Positions 63,358-64,000 of a stretch of DNA of 64,000 nt are shown here, in pieces. Positions within the stretch are counted from its first letter, which is position 1; every line of letters starts with the position of its first letter. The position numbers and the translations under genes are program-made. The notes beneath the pieces are model-generated. The model saw only the letters and a program-made list of their open reading frames with translations. It was not told the DNA's origin and did no database searches. This DNA is from Dendrolimus kikuchii (taxonomy: Eukaryota; Arthropoda; Insecta; Lepidoptera; Lasiocampidae). Where the stretch lies: contig JAHHIN020000030.1 of assembly GCA_019925095.2 (NCBI GenBank), positions 2,384,501-2,448,500 on the forward strand. The letters are read 5' to 3'.

Positions 63358-64000
63358 AATAGAAGTAGGACCCCTATTAGATCCTGGTAAATGAGACCGG
63401 GCTACGGGCGTGCAGAACGCCGCCTGGAGCCCGGGACTCAACATGAAAAGGGGACCGGGTTACAGGCGTGCAGAACGCAGCCTGGAACCCGGGACCCAAA
63501 GGGTAGCGGAAACCGGGCTATGGGACTGCAGAACGCAACCGGAGCCCGGGATCCGTGAGGTATGCCTGCACTACTGCCTACTCCGAAAGCGAGTAGGCCA
63601 TAATGATAGTGCAGGCAGAGGTCCGCGCGCGACAGCGCATGGTTTTGGAATAAGGTAACTGTAAGAGCGCTCAGCGCTTTATATTTATAGTGATGAAGCG
63701 GGGGGCGAGGAAAATGCCCATAACGACGTCCCGCAAACGAAAACCATGGGTCGTAACAATGTAAGGACCCTCAGGATAGGCTAGGATCTAGGGTGTACCA
63801 AAGTATGTAATAGTAATAAGTTAGAATAAGGCTTGGTTTATGTAATTTTGAGGAAAATAAAGTAAAGGGGGTGTTACAATGAAACGGGGGGTCGGCGGAG
63901 GCGGCTTCTATAAATATGAGACGCCTTGAAGGCGCATTTGTTAGTTCGTGACAAGCCGTAGTTCGTAGTTCAAGATAAGCCAAGGAAGAAGCTCCCTCCC
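63358..64000 (-). repeat. GC-rich repeat, right copy of the inverted pair (partner 540-1282)
   Basis: Reverse complement of the left-edge segment, from GTAGGACCCCTATTAGATCC to GAAGAAGCTCCCTCCC at the window end, where it may continue. The three 59-bp units and both TATA-like motifs are kept; the 10-bp array is not expanded. The I-clade LINE ends a few bases before it. Confidence 0.75.

Overview
This is a stretch of insect, most probably lepidopteran, nuclear DNA made almost entirely of transposable elements. The host is inferred from AT-rich intergenic DNA, short TTAGG-like tracts, and the mix of Pao-type BEL retrotransposons, R1, CR1-like, I-clade, Jockey and RTE LINEs, Tc1/mariner, hAT and Harbinger transposons, and A-tailed retroposons typical of moths and butterflies. 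I see no complete host gene. The only host-like coding sequence is a lysine-rich exon (12674-12873 continuing at 23459) split by a 10.6 kb nested insertion, plus a possible terminal exon at 33041-33266.

Layout. 1-200: 5' end of an RTE LINE (minus). 338-2400: compound repeats, including a GC-rich segment (540-1282) that recurs inverted at the right edge (63358-64000). 2637-9143: a complete Pao-type LTR retrotransposon (minus) with LTRs identical by eye, a 5-bp target duplication, a tRNA-Tyr-type primer site and one intact polyprotein. 9144-12670: tandem and dispersed repeats and a 275-bp MITE nested in a retroposon. 12674-24360: a host-like ORF interrupted by a composite that holds a mariner relic, a foldback structure, two direct copies of a 1.4 kb arm, and a decayed I-clade LINE. 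24556-27000: a second MITE, an RTE tail and a Harbinger derivative. 28178-31329: a hAT-type non-autonomous element with a perfect 8-bp target duplication and a LINE relic inside. 33749-34606: a 5'-truncated Jockey with an 11-bp target duplication. 34911-36560: a Tc1 transposon with about 340-bp terminal inverted repeats and an intact DD34E transposase. 38354-41290: Pao and Gypsy integrase fragments.

42047-51270 is the most striking segment. A CR1-like LINE with two open ORFs is joined at its 3' microsatellite tail directly to a 5'-truncated, GC-rich R1-clade LINE. An exact 16-bp target duplication flanks the pair as a unit, as expected if one insertion event copied two RNAs (template jumping). 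53130-63357 repeats the theme: one I-clade LINE with two open ORFs is fused head to tail, with no flanking DNA between, to a second, 5'-truncated I-clade LINE of another subfamily.

The genes form no pathway. They are independent mobile elements whose junctions record the order of insertion: MITE in retroposon, Jockey in dispersed repeat, LINE in hAT, composite in host exon. The best candidates for recent or present activity are the Pao element, the Tc1 element, and the LINE ORF2s at 43811-46759, 47678-50854, 54689-58387 and 59477-63175.
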